A stretch of 57,757 nucleotides of DNA from Nitrospiria bacterium (GTDB lineage: Bacteria; Nitrospirota; UBA9217): positions 1 to 57,757 of the forward strand of contig CAKKRC010000078.1 in NCBI GenBank assembly GCA_919902495.1. The letters run 5' to 3'. The notes beneath the pieces are model-generated. The model saw only the letters and a list, made by a program, of their open reading frames with translations. It did no database searches and was not told the DNA's origin. Below, in pieces: positions 18,444 through 27,761 of the stretch (the stretch's first letter is position 1; each line of letters opens with the position of its first letter). Position numbers and translations under genes: made by a program.

Positions 18444-19507
18444 ACCTGGCTCCTCTTGCCCGACTGGCCTATCGTGCGGTCCGAAGCAACATTACTGAAC
18501 CGGACGTTCCCTATCGCCTGACAATCTCGCTGACAAACAGGTGTCAGGCTCGGTGTACGATGTGCGACATTTGGCAGAAGCCGGAAGGGAATGAACTTAC
18601 CCTGAAGGAGATCGCAGCGCTCTTCAGGAATGCAAAACGGTTTTCCTGGATCAATCTGACCGGCGGAGAGATCTTTCTGCGCTCCGACATCCGCAATATC
18701 ATGCATGCCATAATCACGGAGAGTCCTGACCTGTACCTCATGAACTTTCCGACCAACGGATTGCTTACGAGGGACATCGTTGATACCGTAGATTCTATTC
18801 TTGAGACAACGAGAATTCCACGACTCATCGTGACCATCAGCCTCGACGGACCGCGTGATGTGCATGACCTGATCCGGGGAGTTCCAGGTATATTTGACAG
18901 CGCTGTCGCAACGTTCGAGGCTCTGCGCAAGCGAAGATCCCGGCGATTTTCAGTTTTTTTCGGCTACACGCTGCAGATGGCAAACATTACCTCCTTCGAC
19001 GATACCCTTCTGTCCGTTCGGGAAAAACTGGGCGATTGCTCAATCGATGATTTTCATATGAACATGGCACATGTTTCTGAACACTATTATGGCAATGCCC
19101 GGTTCGAAGGCATCCCCGATGCTTCTGCTGCAGTGGATATCCTCCAGCGAATCAGTCGTTTACGCAATAATAATACCTTGGATCCGGTAGCGTTCCTCGA
19201 ACATCGTTATCAGAGAATAGCAGAAACCTACCTAATGACTGGAAGTGTCCCCTTGGTCTGTGAGGCCGCATCCGCGTCCTGCTTTATTGATCCCGGCGGG
19301 ACGGTCTATCCATGTATAGGGTTGGGAACCGCCATGGGGTCGCTTCGTGATATTGAGTACGACCTGTACGGTCTGTGGCGAACATCAATCCGGTCGCGAA
19401 TACGGCAGGCGGCCCGCTCAGGAGACTGCCCCGGGTGCTGGACACCCTGTGAGGCCTACCAGACCCTCCTGGCAAATCTGGTCCTCTTTCCCGGGAGGCA
19501 GGTTTGA
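18440..19507 (+). CDS. Radical SAM/SPASM protein 2 of the glycan cluster
   Basis: The ATG at 18440 overlaps the GT2-GT9 stop by four bases; a further-upstream in-frame ATG (18410) would overlap by more and is less likely. 355 residues. Cluster motif CQARCTMC (Cys 35, 39, 42), then LTGGEIFLR. The C-terminal SPASM-like region reads CEAASASCFIDPGGTVYPC and later CPGCWTPC. Its TGA overlaps the next gene's ATG by one base. Chemistry presumably acts on the product of neighbouring genes; the substrate is unknown. Confidence 0.85.
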   Translation: MNLAPLARLAYRAVRSNITEPDVPYRLTISLTNRCQARCTMCDIWQKPEGNELTLKEIAALFRNAKRFSWINLTGGEIFLRSDIRNIMHAIITESPDLYLMNFPTNGLLTRDIVDTVDSILETTRIPRLIVTISLDGPRDVHDLIRGVPGIFDSAVATFEALRKRRSRRFSVFFGYTLQMANITSFDDTLLSVREKLGDCSIDDFHMNMAHVSEHYYGNARFEGIPDASAAVDILQRISRLRNNNTLDPVAFLEHRYQRIAETYLMTGSVPLVCEAASASCFIDPGGTVYPCIGLGTAMGSLRDIEYDLYGLWRTSIRSRIRQAARSGDCPGCWTPCEAYQTLLANLVLFPGRQV

Positions 19508-20625
19508 TGCGCAAAGTGTACCGGGACATGATGCTGCGCAAAGTATCGGAACAAGGGCTCCGATGGCTTGCCAAACGAGGATGGCAGTATCTCATGCTGC
19601 AACTCTCATCGCTCGTGAAACGACCGTTCTGCGGACCGGCGCTCGGTACGCTGATGGTAACCTACCGATGCAACTATCATTGTGTGATGTGCGACATGCC
19701 TTTAATGGCAGGGGAGTACTCGCGCAAGGGGCTTCGGGAGTTCAGCACAGAACGCTTCCGGCAGATCATCGGCGAGTTTGCCAGTTTGGGAGTGCCAGGG
19801 ATAGGATTCACGGGCGGTGAACCGCTTCTCCGGGAAGATATCTACGATCTGCTTGCGTTCACCCGTGATCGCGGCATGATCGCCCATCTCAACACCAACG
19901 GCTGGCTGCTCGATGACGAAGCCGCAAAACGCATTATTACGATCGGAGTGGACTCGGTTAATGTATCCCTTGATGGAGCAACTGCAGCGACACACGATCG
20001 CATCAGAAATCGTCCCGGTGCATTCGATCGGGCAACTGATGCTGTGGCGCGCCTCCATTATCATCGCCGGAAAAGCGGCGCGGCGGTCCGCATTAAGACC
20101 GTCGCTGTTTTGGACACATCCAACCTGGACGAGGTGCCGGAGATGGTAAGCCTGGGAAAAGAGCTTGGATCCGACGTGATCGAGTTCATCCCTCGTCAGC
20201 CGTTTCGTACCCCTGATCACGAGCCCGCAAAAGGAACAGATGAACTCCTGCTGAACAAAGTTGATACTACGGTCAGCTATCTGCTCGAGCAGAGAAGATC
20301 AGGGCGTATCGAAAACTCTGCAGCGCATCTACGGCTTTTTCCCGGATCATTTTCCGGCCGTCCATGTTCGGTGCGATGCAGGGCAGCGTATAATTCACTG
20401 GCTGTGGATTGTTATGGCAACGTATTTCCATGCGTTCCCCGGATCAACTGGGGCAGATCGGCGGGAAATATAGGAAATACGTCCCTTGGTGAGTTCTGGC
20501 GCACGGCGAAATATCAGCAGGAGCGTTCCGCCATCGGATCCTGCCGGAAGTGCTATCTTAACTGTCAGACAGAACTGAACCTGCTGTTTGATATGAAAAG
20601 CATGCTGCTCAGAAATACGCAATAA
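19507..20625 (+). CDS. Radical SAM/SPASM protein 3 of the glycan cluster
   Basis: The ATG at 19507 follows GGGAGG (19493-19498) at eight bases, the best ribosome-binding site of the cluster; a TTG three bases before is not preferred. 372 residues with CNYHCVMC (Cys 55, 59, 62), FTGGEPLLRED and a C-terminal SPASM-like set: CSVRCRAAYNSLAVDCYGNVFPC, then CRKCYLNC. It is one of three consecutive SPASM proteins, separated from the second by a one-base overlap. A short gap of 12 bases separates it from the SGNH-like gene. Confidence 0.85.
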   Translation: MRKVYRDMMLRKVSEQGLRWLAKRGWQYLMLQLSSLVKRPFCGPALGTLMVTYRCNYHCVMCDMPLMAGEYSRKGLREFSTERFRQIIGEFASLGVPGIGFTGGEPLLREDIYDLLAFTRDRGMIAHLNTNGWLLDDEAAKRIITIGVDSVNVSLDGATAATHDRIRNRPGAFDRATDAVARLHYHRRKSGAAVRIKTVAVLDTSNLDEVPEMVSLGKELGSDVIEFIPRQPFRTPDHEPAKGTDELLLNKVDTTVSYLLEQRRSGRIENSAAHLRLFPGSFSGRPCSVRCRAAYNSLAVDCYGNVFPCVPRINWGRSAGNIGNTSLGEFWRTAKYQQERSAIGSCRKCYLNCQTELNLLFDMKSMLLRNTQ

Positions 20626-20637
20626 CGGATTCCGAAG

Positions 20638-21777
20638 ATGACCTTGAAAAAAGTGCATATCTTAAACATGATGCTGCTGATAAGCTCGATCGTGATCTCG
20701 ATCCTTATCGCCGAAGTATTGCTGCAGCTCGCTGGAATTCCCGATCCTGTCGTTTCCGGATGGCGGAACAAACGCAGCGATGAAGAGACGAATCAGGCGG
20801 GTTTCCGCGGGCAAAAGTTCGACTACACGGATAATGACTATGTGATCGTTCTTGTGGGAGATTCCCAGGTTGCAGCTGCGGCATTATCGTTTGATGGTCT
20901 GCCGGAGCGCAGGCTTGAGTATTACCTTAACCGGAGAGTCGGCAAAAAGAGCATCAAGGTATTTTCCATTGGCGGGGTCGGATATGGACAGGACCAGGAG
21001 CTGCTCATTTTGCATAAATATTACCAGGAGCATCGTGCCGATCTGGTTGTTCTGTGGCTGACCCCGTTCAATGACGTCTGGAACAACGTGTTTCCTACTC
21101 ACTGGCCGAGAAACGGCCGGCCAAAACCGACCTTTTGGATCGAACAGGGCAGATTGCAGGGGCCGAATGAAAAAATGGGCGAAGAGCTTGGTTGGTCAAA
21201 GTTCAGACTCTTTGCATTGGCGAACAGGCTGTTCGAATTCATTGACAGGGACGGAGAATGGGAAAAACATCTTCCCGAGGCATATAAGCCGATATCTCTA
21301 TATGAAGGCAAGATCTGCAATGACTGGCAATCGAAATGGGACAGTAATGTATCGTTGATCCGGGACGAAAATCTCGCCACGGAAAAAAGCCATTACGCGA
21401 TGTCATTGGCGCCGGTGAGCCCGAGAACACGATACGGCATGGACCTGACGAGGCTTCTCTTGAGCGAAATTAGTGATCTGGCAGCGAAAAATAACAGCGG
21501 ATTCGCCATATTCGACGTGCAGTTACCGGAACAAGCGGAAAATATCTGCCCCGAGGATGAAGTAGTTCACCTTCTGAATGGAAAGTACTACAAGACGTCG
21601 AAAAAGCAAGAGCAGGATAATTGGCAATATATTATGACCGGATTCAGATACTTCACGATTCCGGTAGCCATTCCGCAGTGGCAAATTGACCGCTGGGACA
21701 AAAGACATCTGAATGAACGGGCGAACGATCAGGTGATGAGCGATCTTGCTAAACACTTGCAGCCATTCGTGAAATAA
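20638..21777 (+). CDS. Membrane-anchored SGNH/GDSL-hydrolase-like protein
   Basis: 379 residues. One N-terminal hydrophobic anchor (about residues 8-32) is followed by a domain with VLVGDSQVAAAAL, where Ser 76 fits the nucleophile of the GDS motif, and a conserved Gly-rich block (FSIGGVGYGQDQE) and WLTPFND that resemble blocks II and III of SGNH hydrolases. Such anchored domains (AlgX, DltD and PatB-like) add or remove acetyl or other acyl groups on exported polysaccharides. The position just before a carbamoyltransferase suggests decoration of the same glycan. The ribosome-binding site before ATG 20638 is poor. The exact acyl donor or substrate is unknown. Confidence 0.7.
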   Translation: MTLKKVHILNMMLLISSIVISILIAEVLLQLAGIPDPVVSGWRNKRSDEETNQAGFRGQKFDYTDNDYVIVLVGDSQVAAAALSFDGLPERRLEYYLNRRVGKKSIKVFSIGGVGYGQDQELLILHKYYQEHRADLVVLWLTPFNDVWNNVFPTHWPRNGRPKPTFWIEQGRLQGPNEKMGEELGWSKFRLFALANRLFEFIDRDGEWEKHLPEAYKPISLYEGKICNDWQSKWDSNVSLIRDENLATEKSHYAMSLAPVSPRTRYGMDLTRLLLSEISDLAAKNNSGFAIFDVQLPEQAENICPEDEVVHLLNGKYYKTSKKQEQDNWQYIMTGFRYFTIPVAIPQWQIDRWDKRHLNERANDQVMSDLAKHLQPFVK

Positions 21778-21896
21778 AGACCATTCATGGCAGGTGGACA
21801 GTGTCCTGTGCCAGTTCGTTTGGCATGCCCACGTGAAGAGTATCTGCGTTTGTTGCTCGGTTAAATAGCGTCGGTTCGCAGGATTGAACGGGCCTT

Positions 21897-23741
21897 ATGA
21901 CAACATATATTCTTGGAATATCCGCCTATTATCATGACAGCGCAGCAGCACTGGTGCAAGACGGCGTAATACTGGCCGCTGCTCAGGAGGAGCGTTTTAC
22001 CAGAAAAAAACATGATCACTGCTTTCCACGCCAGGCGGTCTCGTATTGTCTTGAGGCTGCGGAGATATCGTTGACCGAGGTCGACCATGTTGTTTATTCC
22101 GAGAAACCCCTCGTCAAGTTCGAACGGCTGCTGGAAACGTACTTGAGCTACGCGCCCCGCGGTCTTCGTTCGTTTGTTGCCGCCATGCCGGTCTGGATGA
22201 AGGAAAAGTTGTACCTGAAAAGGCTGCTGAAGACGGAACTGGCGGCACTGGGGCAGTGCAGTGCAGCGGACCTTCCGCAGCTGCTGTTCAGCGAGCACCA
22301 TCAGGCTCATGCAGCTTCCGCATTTTTCCCGAGCCCGTTCAAGCGGGCTGCTGTTTTGTGCCTGGACGGGGTGGGGGAGTGGGCCACTACCTCTGTATGG
22401 CTGGGTGAAGGAAATGCGCTGACGCCGCAGTGGCAGATGGATTTTCCCCATTCACTCGGCTTGCTGTACTCAGCGTTTACCTATTATACCGGCTTCAAGG
22501 TCAATTCGGGCGAATACAAGCTCATGGGACTGGCGCCCTATGGCGAACCGCGCTATGTACAGACCATCAGGGATAATTTGCTGGATCTGAAAGAAGATGG
22601 AACGTTCCGGTTGAACATGAAATATTTTGATTATGCCGCGGGTCTGACCATGACCAATCGTCAATTTGATGTGCTGTTCGGCGGACCGCCCCGGACGCCG
22701 GAATCCCCGTTGACCCGGCGGGTTATGGATATAGCTCGCTCGATACAGGATGTTACTGAGGAAATCATTCTGCGACTTGCTCGCGCGGTCTATTGCGATA
22801 TGAAGACCGACGCGCTTTGCCTGGCAGGCGGTGTGGCGCTGAATTGCGTTGCCAATGGACGCCTGCTGCGGGAAGGGCCCTTTCACGACATCTGGATACA
22901 GCCGGCTGCAGGTGATGCGGGAGGAGCGGTAGGCGCGGCTCTTGCGGTCTGGCACCAGCATTTGAACAAGCAGCGTGAGACGTACGGCGGCGATTCAATG
23001 CGCGGGGCGTATCTAGGTCCATCGTATCCGCAGGATAAGATATGCTCGTATCTCGAATCCATTGATGCCCCGTATCAGAAGATGCCGGAGGGCGAGCTCC
23101 TTGAAAATGTGGCTGAATTATTGGAGCAAGAGAAGATCATCGGCTGGTTCCAGGGACGCATGGAATACGGTCCCCGTGCGCTCGGCAATCGTTCCATCCT
23201 GGGAGACGCTCGCAGCGTCAGGATGCAATCGATGATGAACCAGAAGATCAAATACCGGGAATCCTTTCGACCGTTTGCGCCGTCCGTATTGGAGGAAGAT
23301 GCAGCGGATTATTTCGAACTGGACCGGCCCAGTCCCTACATGCTGCTGGTGGCCGCCGTGAAACCGGCCATCCGGAAACCCGCGGTGAAGGCCCGGGATC
23401 AATCATTCGACATTGAAAAGCTCGCCGAGCCTCGATCCGACATACCCGCTGTCACTCATGTGGACTATACCGCCCGGGTCCATACGGTGAACGAAGCGGC
23501 AAATCCGCTCTATTATCGGCTGCTGAGGGCGTTCAAGGCGCGCACCGGATGCGGTATGCTCGTGAACACGTCGTTCAACGTCCGCGGCGAGCCGATCGTC
23601 TGCCGGCCGGAAGAGGCGTACCGCTGCTTCATGCGCACGGAAATGGATTACCTGGTGCTGGAGAACCTGCTGCTGGATAAACGAGATCAACCTGTATGGC
23701 GGGAAAAGGATGGAGGGAAAAAGGAATTCGCCCCGGATTGA
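21897..23741 (+). CDS. NodU/CmcH-family carbamoyltransferase
   Basis: 614 residues. It opens YILGISAYYHDSAAALVQDG and has EERFTRKKHD, SEHHQAHAASAFF and LCLDGVGEW, the metal and carbamoyladenylate-forming N-terminal (Kae1-like) domain; GGVALNCVANG, QPAAGDAGGAVGAAL, RMEYGPRALGNRSILGD and TSFNVRGEPIV belong to the C-terminal half. Length matches the family. The enzyme uses carbamoyl phosphate and ATP to O-carbamoylate hydroxyls on sugars or antibiotics (NodU on Nod factor, NovN, CmcH). Here it is followed directly by SxtJ-like and DUF5989-like proteins, a common trio in polysaccharide and natural-product loci, so a carbamoylated surface sugar is a reasonable inference. Confidence 0.93.
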   Translation: MTTYILGISAYYHDSAAALVQDGVILAAAQEERFTRKKHDHCFPRQAVSYCLEAAEISLTEVDHVVYSEKPLVKFERLLETYLSYAPRGLRSFVAAMPVWMKEKLYLKRLLKTELAALGQCSAADLPQLLFSEHHQAHAASAFFPSPFKRAAVLCLDGVGEWATTSVWLGEGNALTPQWQMDFPHSLGLLYSAFTYYTGFKVNSGEYKLMGLAPYGEPRYVQTIRDNLLDLKEDGTFRLNMKYFDYAAGLTMTNRQFDVLFGGPPRTPESPLTRRVMDIARSIQDVTEEIILRLARAVYCDMKTDALCLAGGVALNCVANGRLLREGPFHDIWIQPAAGDAGGAVGAALAVWHQHLNKQRETYGGDSMRGAYLGPSYPQDKICSYLESIDAPYQKMPEGELLENVAELLEQEKIIGWFQGRMEYGPRALGNRSILGDARSVRMQSMMNQKIKYRESFRPFAPSVLEEDAADYFELDRPSPYMLLVAAVKPAIRKPAVKARDQSFDIEKLAEPRSDIPAVTHVDYTARVHTVNEAANPLYYRLLRAFKARTGCGMLVNTSFNVRGEPIVCRPEEAYRCFMRTEMDYLVLENLLLDKRDQPVWREKDGGKKEFAPD

Positions 23742-23743
23742 TC

Positions 23744-24151
23744 ATGGATACGACCATCGTCGAATTGGTTCCTAAAGACCTGAGAAAACTTGCCTTTACC
23801 ACGGCCGGGCTGCTGGCTGGCCTGTTTGGCGTTATTTTGCCGTGGTCGGTCGGCTATGCATGGCCTCTCTGGCCCTGGATGCTTGCCTCAGCGCTGGCGC
23901 TCTGGGGCCTGCTCTGGCCTGCGAGCCTCCGTCCGGTGTACCGTGGCTGGATGGGTCTTGCGCTTGCCCTCGGCAAACTGAACAGCACTCTTTTATTAGG
24001 CATTGTTTTCCTGTTCCTATTTACACCTGCCGGCGTTATTATGCGTCTATTCGGGTATGATCCGCTGCTGCGAAGATACGCGGCACATGCGCGGAGCTAT
24101 CGAAAACCGAGTGTGGCTCCATCCCGTAGCAATATGGAGAGACCGTACTGA
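23744..24151 (+). CDS. SxtJ-family small membrane protein
   Basis: The ATG at 23744 lies two bases after the carbamoyltransferase stop; an earlier in-frame start at 23696 would overlap it. 135 residues, with three hydrophobic segments and basic linkers (DLRKLAFTTAGLLAGLFG..., ASALALWGLLW, STLLLGIVFLFLFTP). It resembles SxtJ, the small membrane protein that follows carbamoyltransferases in many clusters; its function is unknown. It overlaps the next ORF by one base. Confidence 0.75.
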   Translation: MDTTIVELVPKDLRKLAFTTAGLLAGLFGVILPWSVGYAWPLWPWMLASALALWGLLWPASLRPVYRGWMGLALALGKLNSTLLLGIVFLFLFTPAGVIMRLFGYDPLLRRYAAHARSYRKPSVAPSRSNMERPY

Positions 24152-24303
24152 TGATCGATCTATTGAGAGACCTCTGGGGTTTCATGAGAGAACGCAAGAA
24201 GTTCTGGCTCCTGCCCTTCATTATCATCATGGCACTGCTGGGCATCCTCATCGTTCTGACGCAGGGAAGTGCCGTAGGCCCATTCATTTACACGCTATTT
24301 TGA
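24151..24303 (+). CDS. DUF5989-like 50-residue membrane protein
   Basis: This short gene starts at ATG 24151, overlapping the SxtJ-like stop by one base, and ends with TGA at 24303. The product has a basic amphipathic start (LLRDLWGFMRERKKFWLLP) and one membrane helix (IIIMALLGILIVLTQGS), then PFIYTLF. This fits the DUF5989 family that regularly accompanies NodU-type carbamoyltransferases and SxtJ. Its role is unknown; co-translation with SxtJ suggests a small membrane subcomplex. Confidence 0.78.
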   Translation: MIDLLRDLWGFMRERKKFWLLPFIIIMALLGILIVLTQGSAVGPFIYTLF

Positions 24304-24315
24304 CGGGGAGAAAGC

Positions 24316-25995
24316 ATGGCGGGCCGTCCCGAGCAATCTGTGCATAAGGCTGAAGACGGACAGGAAAGCCTGATCCCCAATCCGCTTCGCGCGTGGAAGG
24401 GGGATCTCCTATTCGGCTTGCTCATTTCAGCAATTGCCTTTCTCGTCTATGCTAACTCGATGGGAAACGGCTTTGTGTGGGATGACGCCAATGTAATCAC
24501 CGCAAATCCGGTTCTCCGGGGAGCCGCTCGTTCTCTGTTCCACACCCTCGATACAGCCGGTGGTAAAAACATACCTTATTACCGTCCGCTGACCCTACTA
24601 TCATTCCTGATTGAAGAGCGCTTGCACGGCCTGATGCCGATCCTGATGCATCTGGCTAATATCTTGTTGCACGCTGCAAATGCCTTTCTGGTCTATCTCC
24701 TTGCACAGTATCTTATTAAGGACCACACTGCATCACTTCTGGCAGGACTCCTTTTTGCCGTTCATCCGCTCAACGCAGAGAGCGTGAACTTCATCTCGGG
24801 CGGTCGCAACACGATGCTCGCTTGCTTGTTCGTGCTCCTGGCATTCCTGTCCCATGTCAAAGGCCTGACGCTCAAGACGAACTCCGCCGTTATAACAGGT
24901 TCCGTGTTCTTTACGGCGGGGCTCTTTTCCAAGGAGACCGCGGTCATGCTCCTGCCGTTCATCGCTGCGCTTGAGTTCCCGAACTATCGTTCGAGCATCC
25001 CTGGAGCAAAACTGCAGGCGATCGGACGCTTGGCCCCCTATGCGGGCGGAATGGGCTTCTACGTTGTCATGCGCTGGATGACACTCGCCGATCACGGCAT
25101 TCATATGAACATCCTGTCCGGTCTCGGAGCACGGCTCCTGGACAACCTGTATATCATTCCACGATATCTATTATCCGTAAGCGTGCCGACCACTCTCAGC
25201 GCGCGGTACGTCGTTCCTGAGGGACATCTGATGCCGACCGTGATGCTGATCGTTGCGTGGTTCTGCATGATCGCGATGATCGGATGGATGCTGTCCAGGG
25301 GGCGCAGCAGGGCAACGCTCTTCGGAATTGCATGGCTCACGGCTTTTTGGCTGCCGGTGAGCGGCATCATCCCGTTCCCCAGTGTTCCTCTTGCCGACCG
25401 GTATCTCTATCTCCCGGCAATAGGACTCTGGATCATTGTTGCGGACCAGGCAGTGCGGCTGTTCCCAACAGGACCCAGCGCGCGCAGGTACGGTGTGATC
25501 GCTATAGCGCTTGCTCTCCTCGTGCTGACGATGGTAACAGTCAGACGCAATCTTGAGTGGAACGGCAATATAGCCTTGTTCTCAAAACTTGTTGAGCAGT
25601 ATCCGGAAAGTGCCTATGGACACGCCGGTCTCGGAGCCGCCTACCTTGATAGACAAGACGCGTCCGATCTCGAGCGTGCGGAGCAGGAATTGACGAAGGC
25701 GCTGACGCTGGAGCCGTCCCTGCAAGAGGTGTTTGTTCCCCTTGGGCATGTCCGGCTGATACGAGGTGATTTTGAAGGGGCGCTGTATTTCTACTCACAG
25801 GCACTGAGAAAGGATCCTGCAGACACGGAAGCGCGATTGAACCGGGGAATAGCGCTCGAGAGGCTCGGGAGGACCAAAGATGCGATAGCGGACTATCAAG
25901 AATTCCTTGCCCTTCCTGACGATACCGCCATGCAAGGGTCTCGCCAGTTTGCAGAAGAGAAGGTGCGTGAACTATCCCGGCGGACCGGGATATAG
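24316..25995 (+). CDS. TMTC/GT39-like multispan membrane protein with C-terminal TPRs
   Basis: The ATG at 24316 is preceded by GGGGAG. 559 residues: about ten membrane helices, with NGFVWDDANVITANP in the first loop (acidic WDD motif of the family), YRPLTLLSF, and HPLNAESVNFISGGRNTM, then tetratricopeptide repeats from about residue 440. This is the layout of TMTC-type O-mannosyltransferase-like proteins and their many bacterial relatives, which probably transfer sugars from polyprenyl phosphate to proteins. It is the last gene of the rightward cluster and faces a convergent paralogue 80 bases away. Confidence 0.75.
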   Translation: MAGRPEQSVHKAEDGQESLIPNPLRAWKGDLLFGLLISAIAFLVYANSMGNGFVWDDANVITANPVLRGAARSLFHTLDTAGGKNIPYYRPLTLLSFLIEERLHGLMPILMHLANILLHAANAFLVYLLAQYLIKDHTASLLAGLLFAVHPLNAESVNFISGGRNTMLACLFVLLAFLSHVKGLTLKTNSAVITGSVFFTAGLFSKETAVMLLPFIAALEFPNYRSSIPGAKLQAIGRLAPYAGGMGFYVVMRWMTLADHGIHMNILSGLGARLLDNLYIIPRYLLSVSVPTTLSARYVVPEGHLMPTVMLIVAWFCMIAMIGWMLSRGRSRATLFGIAWLTAFWLPVSGIIPFPSVPLADRYLYLPAIGLWIIVADQAVRLFPTGPSARRYGVIAIALALLVLTMVTVRRNLEWNGNIALFSKLVEQYPESAYGHAGLGAAYLDRQDASDLERAEQELTKALTLEPSLQEVFVPLGHVRLIRGDFEGALYFYSQALRKDPADTEARLNRGIALERLGRTKDAIADYQEFLALPDDTAMQGSRQFAEEKVRELSRRTGI

Positions 25996-26075
25996 CGGTA
26001 TGCAGTACCGGCGGCTTCTTGGGCAGCCATTCCCTCGGGCGGACATCGCCGACGTTCCGCCTGACCCCGCAGGGA

Positions 26076-27761
26076 TCATCTGCCGGGATCAGCCATCTTA
26101 AAATCCTCATTCGCGAGATCAGGCCTGCCGATATCCAGGTAGAGTTTCCCCCGTTCACGATAATACAGGGACCGGGATGGTGAAGTGTCAGATGAGAGGG
26201 CGCGGGTATAATCAGCTATCGCTCCATCAAGATCGCCCAAATTCCGTAATATTCGCGCTCGCTCTCTGTACAGGTTGAACATCTCCCGAAGCTTCTTCTG
26301 TGCGGCAATAGCAATAGCTTCGTTTATGTCGGTCAGCGCATTCCGATAGTCTCCCTTCAACGCATATCCCTTCGCACGCTGATAATAGGCCCTTCCCGAG
26401 GAATGCGGCTTGGCATCTATCGCCCTGCTCCAGAGCGTAACATCGTCTTTCCAGTGGGATATTTGCCTCACGGTGAGATAGGACGCGGTCAGCAGCAGGA
26501 GCGCTGTCGCGGCGGAGATAATAATAACAGCAGTTCGTGATGCTGACAGTTTAGCAATGATGGTTGTTATGCCGAGAGCTGTCAGGAGCGCGAGGGGCAG
26601 CCCTGGAACATAGGTGAACCTGTCCGCAATGTCCGTCAGCCCTCCCTGGACGAGACCCAGCACCGGGAATAGAGTAATAACATAGATCAGCCACGATGCC
26701 ATTAGTACCGGCAGGCGTTTCACCGACAGGGCACAGCAAACAGAGATCGTCATGAACAAGAGAAGAGGCATGCCGTATTCAAGCCCCATGCCTTGTATGA
26801 CGCCGGGATGCAGGGAAAAAGGATTCAAGTTTGCCGGCCACATGGTCAGCCGAAGATAGGAAATGACGGCCTTGCCCGCGACCAGGACCCGTGTTGAAAT
26901 GGGCGACAGTTCTACCGGCACGAGGGTAGACGAATGCACAAGCGTGGTAATTACCGATGCCATACCGGAGAGCAGCAGGAACGGAGCTTTTTCCAGTAGA
27001 ACACCCTTATGAGCATGCAATTGAAGTCTTTTGAGAGGAAACCAGTCCAGGACCAGAAGAACGATCGGTAGCGTGACAAACATGGGCTTGCTGAGCAGGG
27101 AAAGTCCCAGGGACGCTGCCGAAAGCCAATAGTACTTGGACGACATGAACGCAGGGTTGTTCCCGCTGGATATCGATCGCGCTTCTGCGTCTTCGGTATA
27201 CCTTACATACAAAAGGACAGCAGCAATGCCGAAGAAGAAGCTGAGGACGTCTTTCCGCTCGGACAGCCAGGCAACCGACTCGACGCGCAGAGGATGAATG
27301 GCAAAAAAAAGCGCTGCCAGAAAGGCGCAATATATCGGTCTATCGTTGATCAGGACCGTTGACGTCGTATCCGCCACGGGATGGACAGAAAGGTATCTCT
27401 TGAACAGCGACAAACAAAGAAGAAAGAACAATCCTGCATTCATTGCATGCAGAAGAGTATTGGTAAGATGATATCCGGCGGGGTTCAGACCCCAGACCGC
27501 TCGGTCCATCGCCAACGAGAGCCAGGTAAGCGGCGCCCAATAATCCGCATAAAAGGTGGAAAAGGCCCAACGGACCAATTCGAGGGGCGATTTGCTTAAA
27601 TTATCATTATAGACGATATAGACGCCGTCATCCCATGTATAGAGGAATCCGTTGTTGAGCGTCGGGAGAAAGCAGAGGAATGAGGCGGCCGCAACAAGAA
27701 AGAACAGCGATATGTTCTTTGCATCGGGTATGCATGACGCAAGTTTATTTTCGGACGACAT
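26076..27761 (-). CDS. Second TMTC/GT39-like membrane protein with C-terminal TPRs
   Basis: The ORF can extend to 27896, but the upstream 45 codons look noncoding (many Arg, Cys, no hydrophobic pattern), so ATG 27761 is preferred; ATG 27773 is an alternative. The 561-residue product has the family's first-loop acidic motif (LYTWDDGVYIVYNDNL), WAPLTWLSLAMD, HPLRVESVAWLSERKD and TPR-like repeats at the C-terminus (YYQRAKGYALKGDYRNALTDI, then IADYTRALSSD). It is homologous to the convergent gene at 24316-25995, with the same domain order. The function is presumably protein or lipid O-glycosylation; the role of the TPR part is likely in acceptor binding. Confidence 0.75.
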   Translation of the reverse strand: MSSENKLASCIPDAKNISLFFLVAAASFLCFLPTLNNGFLYTWDDGVYIVYNDNLSKSPLELVRWAFSTFYADYWAPLTWLSLAMDRAVWGLNPAGYHLTNTLLHAMNAGLFFLLCLSLFKRYLSVHPVADTTSTVLINDRPIYCAFLAALFFAIHPLRVESVAWLSERKDVLSFFFGIAAVLLYVRYTEDAEARSISSGNNPAFMSSKYYWLSAASLGLSLLSKPMFVTLPIVLLVLDWFPLKRLQLHAHKGVLLEKAPFLLLSGMASVITTLVHSSTLVPVELSPISTRVLVAGKAVISYLRLTMWPANLNPFSLHPGVIQGMGLEYGMPLLLFMTISVCCALSVKRLPVLMASWLIYVITLFPVLGLVQGGLTDIADRFTYVPGLPLALLTALGITTIIAKLSASRTAVIIISAATALLLLTASYLTVRQISHWKDDVTLWSRAIDAKPHSSGRAYYQRAKGYALKGDYRNALTDINEAIAIAAQKKLREMFNLYRERARILRNLGDLDGAIADYTRALSSDTSPSRSLYYRERGKLYLDIGRPDLANEDFKMADPGR

